DNA of 64,000 nucleotides, from assembly GCA_019448385.1 (NCBI GenBank), contig JAGTXO010000044.1, positions 248,001 through 312,000 of the forward strand, given 5' to 3'. The notes beneath the pieces are model-generated. The model was not told the DNA's origin. It worked only from the letters and a program-made list of their open reading frames with translations, and made no database searches. Positions 48,915-63,000 of this stretch are shown piece by piece. Both the position numbers and the translations under genes were made by a program. Source of the stretch: Diacronema lutheri (taxonomy: Eukaryota; Haptophyta; Pavlovophyceae; Pavlovales; Pavlovaceae). The stretch's first letter is position 1. Each line of letters starts with the position of its first letter.

Positions 48915-50929
48915 CGCAGCTCGACTGCGTCTACACGGGGCTCACGGGCTCGATGTTTGGCACCAAGTGGAACGTGTGCGGGGTCATGCTCCCGAAGCGC
49001 GCCGAGCAGCGGCCGCAGCCCGGCTCGGACGCCTTCGCCTCGTACAGCGTGGCCGCCTGGGCCGACACGTTCGACTCCACGGGGCTGTACGTGCCCGACG
49101 AGCGCGAGCGCGCGGCGGCGCTCGCGGCGGTGGCCGGTCTGCGCACGGCGCGCGCGCCGGCCGGGCCGGGCGGGCGCGAGCTCGCGCGCGCGCAGGGCTA
49201 CGATCGCGCCGAGCAGGCTGCGAGCGCGGCGGCGGCGCGCGCGGCGATGGCCGAGACCGGCCAGCAGCGCGCGCTCCACGGCGCGGTCGTCGACTCGGCG
49301 CTGCGCGGCGTGGGCGACCGGCTGCACTTTTGCGACGCGCCGGGCGGCACGGGCAAGACGTTCGTCGAGCGCGCCATCATCGCCGCCGTGCGCGCGGATG
49401 GGCACGCGGTCGTCGTGTGCGCGTCCTCGGGCGTCGCCGCCACGCTGCTGCCCGACGGCCGCACCTTCCACTCGACCTTCAAGGTGCCCGTCGGCGCCGA
49501 CTCGGACGGGCAAGCCGTTCAATGGCGTGCCGCGCTCCGAGCGCGGGCGCTCCGTGGCCGCCGCGGCGAATGATCGTGGGGGACGAGGCGCCGATGCAGA
49601 AGCGGGGCCGCCTCGACTCGCTCGATCGGTGTTTGCGCGACGTGACGGGCGTCGACGAGCGCTTCGGCGGCAAGACGTTGCTGCTCGCCGGCGACTTTTG
49701 CCAGTGCTTGCCGGTGGTGCGGCGCGGCTCGCGCGCGCAGATCGTGCGCTCCTGCCTCGAGTACTCGGCATCGTGGCAGCACGATCGGCCGTACGCCTTG
49801 GTCGAGAACTCTCGCGCCTCGAACGCGGCGCGCGACACGGGCGACGCGCTCGGCGCGGGCGAGTGGGCGAAGCTGCCGCGCAGCCTCGGCGACGGCGCCT
49901 TTCCCGCGGCGGTGCCGCCTGCGGGGGCCATGCCCGGCGCATTCCCGCTCGATCCCGTGCAGCTGCCCGAGGCGTCTCGGCCTACCCGGCGGAGCTCGTA
50001 GCCACTCGCCTCCTCTCGCTCGGCGAGGGGCTGTGCAGCGGCACGCGGCTGGTCGTGCGCGGCGTGCGCGCCGGCGGCCGGCTGCTCGAGTGCGCGCGAC
50101 CCGGCGCGGCCGCCGGGCGCGACAGCACCGTGCTCATCGCGCGCATCGACCACCACTCGCCCGACGAGGGCACGTTCGCGTTTGCATGGCTGCACCGCCA
50201 GTTCCCGGTGCGGCCGGCGTAACAAGGCGCAGGGTCAAGCGCTCGGGTGCGCGGGCGTGTGGCTCGCCGAGCCGTGCTTCACGCACGGCCAGCTCTACGT
50301 GGCCGCTTCGCGCGTCGGGCACGCGTCGCGCATCCGCTTTGCGCTTGGCCCGGACCCTGTGACGCGCACCGTCGTCTTCAAAGAGGTGCTCCGCGCGGTC
50401 AGCGGTGGCGAGGCGGCGGCGGCGGCGGCGGCGTTCGCCGCGGCCGCCGTCGCCGCCGCGCGCGAATGCGCGGCGGCGGCGCGCGGTGGCGGCGGGCGCG
50501 GCGGGCGCGGCTCGGACGGCGCGCGCGGCGCCGGCGGCGGGCGGCGCGCTGGCGGCGGGCGCGACGCCGGCGCGCGGTGCTGCCCAGCACCCGCCGGCGC
50601 GACGCCCGCCGCGCCGCTCGCGGCCGACGCGCAGCCGGCGGGTGCTCGCCAACACCGCGCGCCGCGCGACTGGCCCGCGTACCTGCGCGCCCTTCTAGGG
50701 CGCGCAGGGCGGCGCCAATGCGGCCGGCAAGCAGGGGCCTCAAGCCGGCGCGCTGCCCGACGCCGCGTGGGTCGCCGCCGCGCGCGTGCCGTCGGCGCTG
50801 CCGCCGTCCGGCGTCGCGCTCGCGCCGCTGCCGCAACCTCAGCCGCCGCCGCCGCCGCCGCCTGCCGGCAAGCAGGGCAAGCGCGCAGCGGCGGCGACGG
50901 CGGTGCGCGGCCCGGCGAGCAAGCGGTAG
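48915..50929 (+). pseudogene. Helitron-type PIF1 helicase, frameshifted (copy 2)
   Basis: Carries the same motifs (APGGTGKTF, IVGDEAPMQKRG, GEGLCSGTRL, HGQLYVAASRV) in the same series of frames as copy 1. The same internal loss between QFPVR and NKAQGQ is present. Identical damage in two copies means either that both were mobilised after decay by another source of helicase, or that the reference contains a shared error. Confidence 0.75.
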
Positions 50930-51117
50930 CGGTGCCGCCGAGCCGGGGGCGGGCTCCGTGGGCGACGCGGCTTGGCCCGCCACTCGCACCACTCGCGCCG
51001 GGCGCGCACAACGCGCCGTGGTCCGCTGCGTGGCCGAGCGAAAATGCGGTCCTGGCTGCGGGGCGGATCCGACACGCCATGCGGGAGAGGCCGTACAGCG
51101 CGTGAGCTTGGGCCCGT

Positions 51118-51147
51118 GATTTATTACTCATGGATTTATTACTCATG
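51118..51147. repeat. 15-bp AT-rich tandem duplication (copy 2)
   Basis: Two perfect copies of GATTTATTACTCATG, as in copy 1. Confidence 0.8.
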
Positions 51148-52109
51148 CCATGGCGTCGCGCCACGATTACGCCCGTGGCCCCGGCCGCCAGCCTCGCGCC
51201 GCTACGCCGTGTCGTCGCGGCCGGCGCACACAGCGAACTGTGTGTCCGCGGCACATGCCCGGCTGCTCGCGAGCTGCAAGCTTGCCGAACTGCTCGCGCT
51301 AAAATGGCGCGTTGCGGGCGTGCCCGCGCACCGCGCGTATGTTCCGCGCGTTCCAGGCGCGCCGCGCCGCGCGCCGAAGCGGCGCGCGGCGCACGTGCGG
51401 CCGCGAGCCGAAGAGGGGCCGGCGCGACCGGCCGCGAGGCAGACGCAGACGCTCGGCGTGCCGGTCGACGCGTCGTCCAAATCCGCGTCGGGCGGATGCG
51501 CGCCTAGGCCGGCGCTGCGTGCAATCGGCGCGGGTCGCCGCCGCATGACGAAGCATGCTTCCATCCGGTGCTCGGCCACGCGCTCGGGCGTAACGTTCGC
51601 GCCTGTTCGGCCGAGGCGCACTCGCCGTCCCCTCGCGCCGGCAATGCGCGTGCGTGCCAGCACGCCGGCAGCGGAGGATGCCACGGCAGCGGCGAGCGGG
51701 TCCCCGCCGGTGTGCCGCTCGGCGCCCCGTCACGCGCAACGCGCGCGCCGCCCGCTGAACGCGCACAATTGCCTGGGCAAGATCGTCCCGCGCTCACGCC
51801 GCCGTCGCATCGTTCCATGCATGGCGCCCGGCTCGTCCGTACCGCTTTCGGGCAGTGCCGCGACGCCCTTTTTCAAAGGCGGGTGCCGCGCTGATTCGTC
51901 ATCGGCCACCATCCATCTGGCCCTCTAAAGCCGGTTTGCGCGTGGGCGCCCGTCCGGTGCGAGAAGCGGCTCGCGTCCTCGCGCGGGGCGCCTCCGCGCC
52001 AGGCGCCCGGCGCGCGCTCGTCTTGCCGCGCCACCACGCTGATCTGCGCCCAACCCTCGCTCGCCTATTCCCCCGTCGTTTCTGCTGCGTAGCCCGCAAC
52101 AGCGCGCGC
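51148..52109. other. Region between helicase relic and giant gene (copy 2)
   Basis: Equivalent of 14456-15417 with no recognised gene. It may hold the promoter or upstream exons of the giant gene. Confidence 0.35.
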
Positions 52110-55100
52110 ATGACGCGTGCACGGCGCAGCGCCTGGAGCAACTTCCGAGTCGTCGGCCGGCAGCCTGTGGGGGGCGCGTTCATCGGCCCGATGTGGCCGG
52201 TGAGAGTGCCCGACGTGCCGCGTGGTGAGCGCCTGCACGGCTCGCCGGGTTCGGCGCGTTCCCAGTCGGCCTCTCTCCGACCCGCCGTAAACCTTGCGTG
52301 CGCACCCCGCACACCCGGCGCTGCGCGGCGCGGCGCAGGCGTGAAAAACGAGGGCAACGCGTGCTACGTGAACGCCCTCGCGCAATCGCTCGTCGCCTTG
52401 AACGTGCTCCGTCCGATGCCCCGCTCCGCTTCGCGCCGTGCGGGAAGAGTCGAGAAGGCGCTTTTTCGGGACTTTGGCACGCTGCTCGAGGACACCGAGG
52501 CGCCGGCACAGCTGTGTCTTGTGTCCGTCGTCGACGTCATCTTGGGCCGTGGCACGCGAGGGACGCAGCAGGACGCTGCTGAGTTCTTCCAGATGCTACT
52601 CGGCCGAGTGCCCGGGCTCGCTGCTGCCTTCGAAGACGACAGACGCGTAGTGCTCGAGCCGATCGCTGTGGCCTCGAGCGAGCGCGGTGAGGGCATCGCC
52701 ATCCTCGTCAGCATTGGCGGCGATGCGGCGCGCACGCTCGCACACGCTCTGGGGGGCGTCGCTGGGCCGCCGCAGGGTGGCAGCCCGGACGCGTGCCGCT
52801 CGGACGTGCTCATGCCAGCCAGCATTGCCGTCGAGGTGCCGCGCACGACGCGCGGCAATGGCTCGCAGTGCAAGAACAAGCACGCGTTCGTGTGCGCGCC
52901 GCGGCTGCTACTCGGCGGGCGCGACTACCTCCTCGTCGCCGCCGTCGTGCACTTGGGCGAGGAGTCGACGAGCGGGCACCTTGTCGCCATCGTGCTCCGC
53001 AACGGGGCTTGGTTTCTGTGCGACGACGACAACGTGCGGCGGCGCGCACGGCCGCTTGGCGCCGCGACCGGCGGTTGATCGCAGCCGCAGCCGCCCCGTC
53101 CTCCCGCGCGGCACGCGCGCGTGGCCTGAAAGCTCGCGCCGCGCGCCTGCCGCACGCACGCGCGTTGCCCGCGCAGATGCACAACTTGTCTCAGTCCGAC
53201 GCGCTGGCGTGGGCAAGTGGTGCGAGCATGCTCTTCTACAGCCGGCTCGACGCGGAACCGTTGGACCCGGCGCTGGGCTCAGCGTCACCGCCGTCGGCCG
53301 CATCGCCTGCGTGGCCGAGCTCGGCGCCCGACGCGCCGACCCTGTCGGCAGCCTGGTCGCGGGTGCGGCAGATGGCAGCGGTGCCAACAGATGCGACGAT
53401 CGGCATCGCGGAGACGGCTGCAGACACCTCTGCGGCGGCGATCGGCCCAGCTGCGTGCGAGGCCCGCCAAGTTGTCTCCGCGACGCGCGCATTGCCAATG
53501 GCGGTGAGTGCCTCGCACGCGCACGCCGTCCGCTGTCCACAGCGTGGCGCCCGGCGCTTGCGTTCGCGCCAGGTAAAGTTTGCGCGTATAGCGTGCAGCA
53601 CCCTCACGCATCCCCTACGCCTCCCGCCCGCCCGACCTCTTGCCCGCCGGCCGCGCGCAGGACCAGCGCACGCCAATTGTTGGGCGCGGCCAAATCTGGG
53701 CATGCGCAAATTTTGAGCCGGCAGCGGAGGGCGGGGATGCGCAGCACAACTGGCGCAAGCGCACGTGGTGCCCGCAGCACGAGCAGCGCGAGCAGCGCGA
53801 GCAGCGCGAGCAGCGCGAGCAGCGCGAGCAGCGCGAGCAGCGCGAGCAGCGCGAGCAGCGCGTGCAGCGCGTGCAGCGCGAGCAGCGCGAGCAGCGCGAG
53901 CAGCCCTGGCAGCCAGCGCGGCCAGGCCTCGGCGCGGGCGCTGGCGTTCGGCCCGCTGCTCTGCCGCCGAGCCATCCGCGCGCCAGCATGCGCGCGAGCA
54001 ACCGCTTCGAGCCGCTCTTGTTGGCCGAGGCGGACGTGCCCGCCACCGAGCCCGCCGCCGCCCAGCCCGCCGCCCAGCCCGCCGCCGAGCCCGCCGCCAA
54101 GCCAGCCGCTGCCAAGCCCACCGCCGAGCCCGCCGCCCAGTCCACGGCCCAGCCTCCCACCGTGCCTGACGCCAAGCCAGCCGACCAGCCCGCCGTCAAA
54201 TGCGCTGCCGCCAAGCGCGCTGACGACCGCATTGCTGCCGCTGAGGTAGGCGCCGTCGCCGCCACGCTTGCCGCCGCCACCGAGCCTGGCGGCGTTGCCG
54301 AGCTCGCCGCCGCCGCCGACGAGGGCTGCAGGGCGCGTGCCGACGCGCTCGCCAAGCGCGAGACCCGCCGCGCGCTCCACCGCGAGCAGCTTTTTCGCGA
54401 GGACAAGCGCGCGGCCGGCCGCCTGATCGAGCAGTGCGCGCTGGGCTCTGCGGACGATGCAGCGCGCGCGCGCGCCCTGCTCGAGCGCGTCAAGGCGCGT
54501 GGCCACGCGCTGCCTCCGCACCTGCTGCGGTCGCTGCGCGACCTCGCGTCGCCGCGGCTCGCGCTCGCCGCTGAGGCGGCGGGCGTGCTCGCCGCGTCCG
54601 AGATGGGCGAGGCGGACGCACCTGCGGAGGCGCGCGCGCTACTCATGCACGCCGAGGCCGTGGGCGCCCACCTGCCCGCGCACACAGAGCTCGCGCTGCG
54701 CCGCGCCTGCATCCCCACCGCCGAGCAGGCGGAGCTGCTCGCGACTGCGCGCGAGCTGCTCGCGCCGCGCGACCCCGAAGGCTCGGTGGCTCCGGCGGGC
54801 GCGCGTGCCGAGTGCGACGGCGCCGCGCTCGGCACTCGCGCGCGCGAGCTCCTCTCGCGACTCGACGAGGCGCACCTCGACGTGCAGCCCTGCATTGCGC
54901 GGCAACTGCGCCGGCTCGCCGCCACCGAGCCAGACGCAAGTTCGAGCGCTGCGCTCGCCGCCACGCCCGGCACCGCCGGTCGCGCGGCCGCCGAGCCGCG
55001 GCGCGCGTGGCGCCCGCGCGGGTGGCGTCTCGCGGTAGGCGCAAAGGGTGCGCGCGCGCGCGCGCGCGCCGCGGCTGCTCCGCTCGACACGGCGCCGCCC

Positions 55101-56953
55101 GCGGCGGCCGGCGCCGTCCCGCCGCTCGAGCCGCAGCCCGAGCGCCGTGCAGCCGACGCCGCGGCCGCCGCAGCGGCGCCGGCGGCCGGCGACGACGGCG
55201 TGGCACGCGCGCTCGCAGCCGCAGCGCGCGGCGACGGCCTCGACGGCGTCGATGGCGCCGACGACCTCGTTTGCGCGCCGTGCGACCGAGGCTGCGCGCA
55301 CGCACGCGACGGCGGCTGCTGCGAGCCTGCCGCGCGCAGCTCGCCCGACCAGTGCCCGCGCGCACCGCCGCGGCGCGCACGGCGGGCGGCAAAGCGCGCG
55401 CGCGACCGGCTGCGGAGATCAATCGACAGGTCAGAGCGGGCTGTCGGCCGCCGATTGCGTGGCGGCGACGCGCGCCGCGAGCGCAAGCGCAGGTGCGCGA
55501 CGGGCGGCCAGCACGCACCGCAGCCGCTCCGCCGCGCGAGTCGCAGCCCGCCGTCGCGCACCGATCGGCCCTCGGCCGAGCATGCCGCCGAGCCTGCCGC
55601 CGAGCCCGACAGCCCCCACCGCCGCCCGTGTGCCGGTGCCGCCGTCGCCGTCGCCACTGTCCGGTGCGCCGTCGGCATCTTCGCGAGTGTCGTCGCCGCC
55701 TCTGCCGTCCGGGCCGCCATTGCTCCGGCCGCTCGCCCGTCTGCAGCCACCGCCTTTTGGCTCGTCGCCGTGTGCTCGGCCGCCGCATGGGCCGCCTTCG
55801 CCTCCGCCGCCCGCCCGACCGCCGCCTTGGCCGCGCCGCAGCCTGCCACGCAATCGTCGGCCGCCGAGCCCACCGCCGCCGCGCCAGCCCCCGCCCAGCC
55901 CGCCGCTGCCGAGCCAGCCGCTGCCCAGCCCGCCGCGGCCGAGCCCGCCGTGGCGCAGCGCGACGTCCAGTCCGCCGCCCCGGCGCTGCTCGCGTGGGCG
56001 GGCGACGCGGCTGCGCTCCGGCTGGCCGATGCCGCCGCGCGCGCCGGCATCCCGCAGGCAGAGGTGGACTGCATTGCGGGCGGCGACATGCTCGCCTCCA
56101 CTGTGGACGCTTGCTGCGAGGTCGTGCTGCGCGTGCACGGGCAGGCCGGCGAAGGGCGCGTCTGCCACGTACCGCTTGCCGCTCAGCCCGCGGTGTTCCA
56201 GGACGGCGCCGAGCGCGCCGCGCTGCTGCACCGCCTGCACAGCGAGGCGACGACGCAGGCGGTCATCGGCATGTGGAGCCCGCCGGGCGGGCGCGGCGGT
56301 GCGGGCAGTGACGATGGCACGCCGCCCGCCTCCGGCCATTTCACCGCGTTGCGCCTCGTGCGCGTCGCGCGCGCGGGCGAGCATCGCTACGACGCGGTGC
56401 TTGTCGACACGCTCGCGTCGCCGAGCAGGCAGGCGCTCAAGCGTGCCAGGTCGATAACCGCCACGCTGCACGCGGCGGGCCTCGACGTCTTGCCCGTGCG
56501 CCGCGCGCGGCTGCTCGACAACGCGGCGCAGCGTGGCGCGACGTGCGGCCTCGCCGTGGTGGGCGCGCTCAACGACGCCGCGCTCGCTGCGGCGGGCGGT
56601 GCATCCGCGCCGCGCACGTTCAGCGTGGCGGACATGTACGCTGTTGGCGAGCACCTCCGCGTCGCGTTGACTGGCGCGGTCAGCGGGCGTGCGCCGAGCG
56701 GCGCCTGCGCCGGGGCGGGCGCGGTGCGCGGCGGGGGCAGCCGCGATCGCGCTGCCGAAGCGCCGCGGCAGACGCGCGGCGCCAAGGCCGCCGCAGACGC
56801 CGCCGCCGCTGCCGCCGTTCCGCCGCCGCCGCCACCTCCGCCGCCCGCGCTGGGCGCCGCCGCCGCCACCACCACCGCCGCTGCCGCTGCTGCCGCCGCC
56901 GTGGCCGCGCCGCCACCGCCGCCACCGCCGCCGCGTGCCGGCGACGAGGGCGA

Positions 56954-57001
<48 letters not shown>

Positions 57002-60000
57002 GCGCACGTTCTTGAAGCTCGCGCCCAGGGCGCGCGCGGCCGCCTCGGCGCGCGAGGCGTTGCGCGCCGCGTGTGCGCGCGCGGACGCGGCGGCGTCGTC
57101 ACACGCGTCGGCGCCGCACGCGCCCGCCGATGCGCGCCGCCGGCGGCGCGCGGGCGCAGGCGAGCTGGCGCTCGCGGCTGCGCGCGCGCTCGCCTCGACG
57201 GAGCACGGCGATTTGACGGACGACGCGCTCGAGGCCGCCGTCGAGCAGGAGCTGGGCGACGAGCGCGGCCAACTGCTGCTGTGCACGCGGGGCGCAGCGG
57301 CGCAAAGGCCCGCGCTTTGCCGGCTCCTGAAGCACGCGTGCGCGTCGGCGCGCGCGGCGAAGCGCGCGCAATTCACGGTGTTCGTCGTGCGCGCGGCCAC
57401 GCGCGGCGAGCGGGGGGGCGCCGCCGCGAGGCGCGTGGACTCGGTGGTCGAGCTGTCGTGCGCGCTGCACGAGAAGGCGGGCGCGCTCGGCGGCCTCCAG
57501 AGCGTCTGTGTGCGTGGCTTTGCCCTCGAGCGCCGCCGGACACTCGACGCTGGCGCCGAGGCCGGCGCGTCCGCCATCGGCCAGGACGAGCAGGTCGAGG
57601 CAGAGGCGGGCGAGGCGTGCGTCGCCGGCGTGACGATGGCCAAGCAGCTGCGTCAGTTTGCCGAGCAAGCTGCCCGCGACGACGTGCTCTTCCGCGTCGC
57701 CGTGTCCGAGGCCGACGCCCACGCCCGGCTGGCGCGCGTTGCGGGTGACGATGTCGGCGCGTACAGCGTCGTGCTCGCAGTCGCCGGGCTCGTCTGGCTG
57801 GCCAAGGCCGACGAGGTTGCGCCGGCGGCCGCCCAGTCCGCCGCCGCGCCGCCCGCCGCCCCGCCTGCTGCCGCCACGTCCGCCGACGCCGAGCGCGACG
57901 CCTCGCCTTCCGACCGCCTGCGCGCGCTGACGCTCGCCGTGCGAGTCGCGCTCGCGCGCGGCGTGCTGCGCCACCTCCTCGCCGACGCGTCGCCGGGCGC
58001 GTCCGCGACCGCTGGCGGTAGTTGCGCGACGCCCGTCGACGCGGCCGCGTCCGACGCCGCGCCGCCCGCCACGGGCGTCGTGACGAGTGGCGTTGCGGCG
58101 GGCGCTGTGGCGGCCGCACCGGCTGCTGCGGGCGGTGCGATGGCGGGTGCATCGCCCATCACGCGGCCGGCGAAGCGCGCGCGGCGCACGCTCACCGCCG
58201 CTCCAGCCGCCTCGGCCGTTGCGGCCGCTGGAGGCGCACGCGCGGGCGCACGCGGCGCGGCCGGCGCGCCTCGCGCGCGCGCCGCGCGCGCGCCGGCCGA
58301 GTACGTCTGGCTTGCCATCGCGCGCCGGATGCTGGCGGCGCGACACGCGGCGGCCGCGGGCGGCGACTTTGTCGCGTCGTGCGTCGCCGCGATGCAGGCC
58401 GAGTACGGCGACGGCTGTGCCGTCGTCGTCGGCGACGCGCCTGGTGACGCCTTGGTCGAGGCTGCGGCGGCGGCGCTGCTCGAGGGCAAGCACGCGGCGG
58501 TGAGCCTCGGCTGCGTCGACCGGCCGGCGGTGCTCGTCGTGCAGCGCGCCGTGGACGCGCCCACGTCGCGCGTGCACGGGTGGTGCGCGCACGCGGCGGG
58601 CGCCGCCGAGTTTGACGAGGGCGCCGCGCACGGCGTGTTCAACGCGATCGTCGAGCGCGCGTGGGCGCTGCGTCCGGACCCGGCCGACGGCAGCCCGCCG
58701 CCCACGCGCACGTGGGAGGTCGAGCGCATCGCTGACGACGCGCCCGACCAGGCGGGCGTGGCCGCGCTGCGCGTGCTCTACGCGCTCGTCGCGGCGCACG
58801 GCCGCTACCGCTCGGCCGCCGCGCTCTCTGGCGCGCTCGCGCAGCTGCACGCGCCCGACGCCGCCGGCGCGCGCGCGGAGGTCGTCGCGGCGGCGTGCGC
58901 GGTGCCGCCCGGCGCGCGGCCGGGCGCCGCGCCGGCGGCCGCGCGGGACGACGCGAGGGAGCGCGCATGGGAGGGCGCTCGGATCGCCGCGCTCGCCGTC
59001 GGCGCGGACGCTGCGCGCAGGCGTGTCGCGCCCGTGCGCGCGCTCGTCGACGCGCTCGGCACGCCACCGACCTCGGCGATCACGGGCGGGCCGGCGGTGC
59101 GGCTCGCGGGCGCGGGCGACGGCGGCCACGGTGCACGGTGGGTGGGCGGGCAGGCGGCGACGCCCGCCGAGCAGCTGCCGAGGGAGCTGCTGCGCGCCTA
59201 CCACGAGGCGGTGCTGTGCGTCACGCCCGGCAGCCTCCAGCTCGACTCGGCGGCGCTCGACGCGGTCACGCGGCCGCGCGAAAACGACACGCTGGAAGGC
59301 CTCCTCGCGCGCGTCAGCTGGCAGTGCGGCGCGAGGGCGAGCACGTGCGCCATGCTCGCCACGTTTTCCGAGCAGGCGGGCACCGGCTCGCGCGTCGCGC
59401 TCAAGGCCCTCCGCACGAGCTCCGACCTGGCCGGGCTGACGGCGGCTGCGGTCGGGCAGCAGGCGCCGCAGACGCCGCCGCCGCCGCTGCTCGTGATGCT
59501 CGGCCGCTGCCCCAGCCCGCTCGTCGGCGGCGGCCTCTTCCCGCCCGACCGCGCGACGGGCGAGCCGGCGGTGCACGCGGCGACGTCCGAGCTCGCCGTC
59601 GAGCTGCTGCGCGACGCGCGCGCGCTGGCCGGCACGGACGGGCGGCTCGTCGTGCTGTGCCTCGAGGCGTCCAACCCGCTCTGGTTCTGCCCCAAGGTGC
59701 GCGAGCTCGAGCTGCCGCGGACGCGGTCGGACGGCGTGCGCGCGTCCGGCTGCACCTGCCCTGCGACGTGCAGCGATGCGCGCGGCGCGGCGGGTGGCGC
59801 TGCCCGCGGCGCATCGACGCGGCCGGCGGCGCGCGCGATCAACAAGGCGGTGCTCGACCACTTCGTCGCGCTTTTCGGCCGCGAGGGCTTCGCGACCTTT
59901 GAGTTTGCGGGCGGCGGCGAGGCGAGCTGGCTGTGCGACAGCGCGGCCGGCACGACGACCGTCGCGGCGTGCGCGTCGCTCCCGCCGCGCATGGGCGATG

Positions 60001-63000
60001 GGCAGCTGGCCATCCGGCGGCACACGCTCGGCACGGGCGCCGGCGCGCCGGCGCACGCCGTCGTCTCGCTCCGCGTCGCGCACGTGAGCCACGCCATCCG
60101 CCGCGCGGCGGACGACGGCGGCGCGCGCGCCGAGCGGATGGCGCGCGCCGCGCGCGCGTTTTGCGATGTGGCGGCCGCGCTGCGCGTCGACGCGATCCTG
60201 GCGGAGGTGCCCGAGGACCGCCCGACGGGCACGCCCTTCCTTGGCGGGCTGCTCGAGTTTTGGAACAAACGCCACGGGAGCTCGACGGCGCCAGCCACGC
60301 TCGCGCTCGGAGACGTGCGCGAGGTGGCCAAGCGGACGGCCGACGCAGCGGCCGGCCGAGCGGACGAGGCCCCTGCGGCTGGCCGTCCGCAGGTCGCGGC
60401 GCGCGCGTGCGCTGGCGCGATTGGCGGCGGCGCGGGCGCGGCGGGCGCCTCGGACGCTGCGCCCCGTGCACTGGCGGGCGCGTCGGGTGCGCGCACGGAC
60501 GGCGGCCCTGCCGACGCACCGCGCCAGCTGGAGAGCCGCTACGGCGAGGCGAGCAAGCTCGACCTACCCCAAGATTCCACTACGGGCTGCGTCCTCGACG
60601 CTCGCGAGGCCCAGGACCGCGCGCGCGTGCCTGCTGCGCCCGACGGCACAGCGCTGCGCCGCGTGCTCGACGCCGTCGGCGCGGGCGCGCCCGCGCAGCG
60701 CAGCCCGCGCTGGCACGACGAGCGATGGGAGGAGGTCACGGGCAGCAAGGTTGGCGACGTCGTGAACGACAACGCCGGCGTCGCGCACGAGACGCTCACC
60801 GACGAGTACGTGCACCGGCGGCGGCGCGAGGTGCGGACCAAGGCGACGACCGCGGGCATCCTCGGCGAGGCCGTCGCGCTGCGCAAGCTGGCGGCCGCGT
60901 ACGGCATCACCGTCGTGTGCAACCTGCCGATGGTGCGTGCGGACCCGCACGACAAGAGCGCGCCGTTCGCCTTCTCGCCGGACGGGCTCGCCATCCTCCC
61001 CGAAGACAACGAGCAGGTCCTCGTCGAGGTGAAGACGCTCACCAAGGCGGACGCCACGGCGCACGAGGACGGGCCGCCGCAGCCGCACCGCGATCAGCTG
61101 CAGCTCGGCATGCACGTCCTCGGCGTGCGCAAAGCGCTCTACGTGCAGTACCTCAGGCACGAGGACCGGATCGTCGTGCACGTCGTGACGCGCGGCGCCG
61201 GCTGGCTTGCATTCGCGCAGCCGAGGGTGCAGGCCTTCTGGGCGCGCGTCGTCGAGCGGCGCGCGCGGCTCGAGCGCGCGCGCGCCGACCACCCGGCTGC
61301 GAGCCGGCGGCACCGGCGGCAGCAGACGCCGGCCGGGCCGCCGCTCGTGCTCGCGCTGGACGGGCGCATCCCCGCCGCGCGCGCCGCCGCGCTGCACGCC
61401 GTCGCGCACGGCACCGCGAGCGCGGCGGCGGTGGCGGCGACGGCGGCGACGGGCGACGCGACGGCGTTGCAAGACGCGATCGCGGCGCTGCGCGCGCCCG
61501 TCGGCAATGCGGCGATCGCCAGCGCAGCGCGTGCGGAGCGCGCGGCCGTCGAGCGGGCGATCGCGTACCTCGGGCAGCCGGCGGGCGACGCCGCCGCCCG
61601 CGGCACGGCCGAGGCGGCCGAGGAGGAGAGGACGGTCGACGCCGACATCTGCGCGTTGCTGCACCAGCTCGGCGCGAGCGTGGCGCACGTGCACGTCGAG
61701 GACGCGGATTGCGTCACGCGTGAGCACTGGGGCGAGGCGGGGCTCGCTGCAGCGGGCGACCCGTCGAGCGCCCCCGCCATTTCGAGCGTCATCGTCGCGC
61801 ACATCGTGCGCCTCGCCGGCTTTGGCGTCGAGCTCCCGCAGTCGATTCGCGTCGCCCCCAGCACGGCCGACTGGCACGAGGGCTGGCTCGACGTGCAGTG
61901 CGTGCTGCTGCGCACGCGCCGGCGCGGGCGGCGCGACGACGACTTTGTGGCCGTCGTCAGGCGCGGTGGGCGCTGGTTTGCGTGCGAGCCCGGCCGCGCG
62001 CGGCGGCTGCAGTGGCGGTCGGTCCTGCGCCGCGCGCGCGGCGGCGTCGACGGGACCGGCGAGGAGGCGTTCGCGGTCGTCTACGTGCGGCGCGGCGACG
62101 CGGCCGGCGACGCGGCTGGCGACGCGCAGGCCGAACGGGCGCGCGGCGGGCGCGCGCGCAGGCGCACGCGCGGCGGCACGCGCAAGCGCAAGCGCGGCGC
62201 CTCCGCCGGGCTCGAGGCGGCCGCGCCCGCCGGCGCGCCGGCTGCCGCGCCCGCCGGCGCGCCGGCGGGCGCTGCTCACCGCCCGCCCGCCATGCGCGCG
62301 ACGGTCGCCGCGCGCACCACGCGCTCTGTGACCGACGCGCGGCACTCGGCGCCTGCCGCCACGGTTGCACCTGTCTTCGACTGGCGCGCCGGCCGCCCGC
62401 CCCCCGCCGCTCGAGCCCGCCACCCGCGGCCGCGTGGGCGCGCGCCACCGGGCAAGGCCTGGGACAGCGTCTCGGGTGCGTGGGCGGACAAGCCGACTGG
62501 TGCTGCCGTCGCCGGCGCGCCGCCGCCGCTGCCGCCCGCCGCCGCGCCGCCGCCCACCGCCGCGCCGCCGCCCGCCGCCGCGCCGCCGCCCGCCGTCGCG
62601 CCGCCGCCCGCCGCCGCGCCGCCGCCGCCGCCGCCACCGGCGGCGCTCAACCGCTGGCAGCACGTCGGCGCGGGCGGCAGCGCGGCGGGCCGGCGGCTCG
62701 CGGCCATCGCACGGCGGCAGCGCGGCGTGCGCGCGCCGCCGCCCACCGCGCGCTTCCTCGCTACGCTGCCGCCACCGCCACGCGACGGCCTCGCGCGCAC
62801 GAGCAAGCAGGCGCGCGCGAGGCGCAACGCGGACGGACGGCCGGCGCACGCGCGCGCGGCCAACGCGCGCGCCTTCTACCGCGGCGTGGAGCTCGGCGTG
62901 CACGCGACGCGCGCCATCGTCGACGCGCGCCACGCCGACCTGCCGCAGGCCGTCTTCGTGGCGGAGGCGCGGGCGATCGTCGCGCGCTCCGCCGGCGGCG

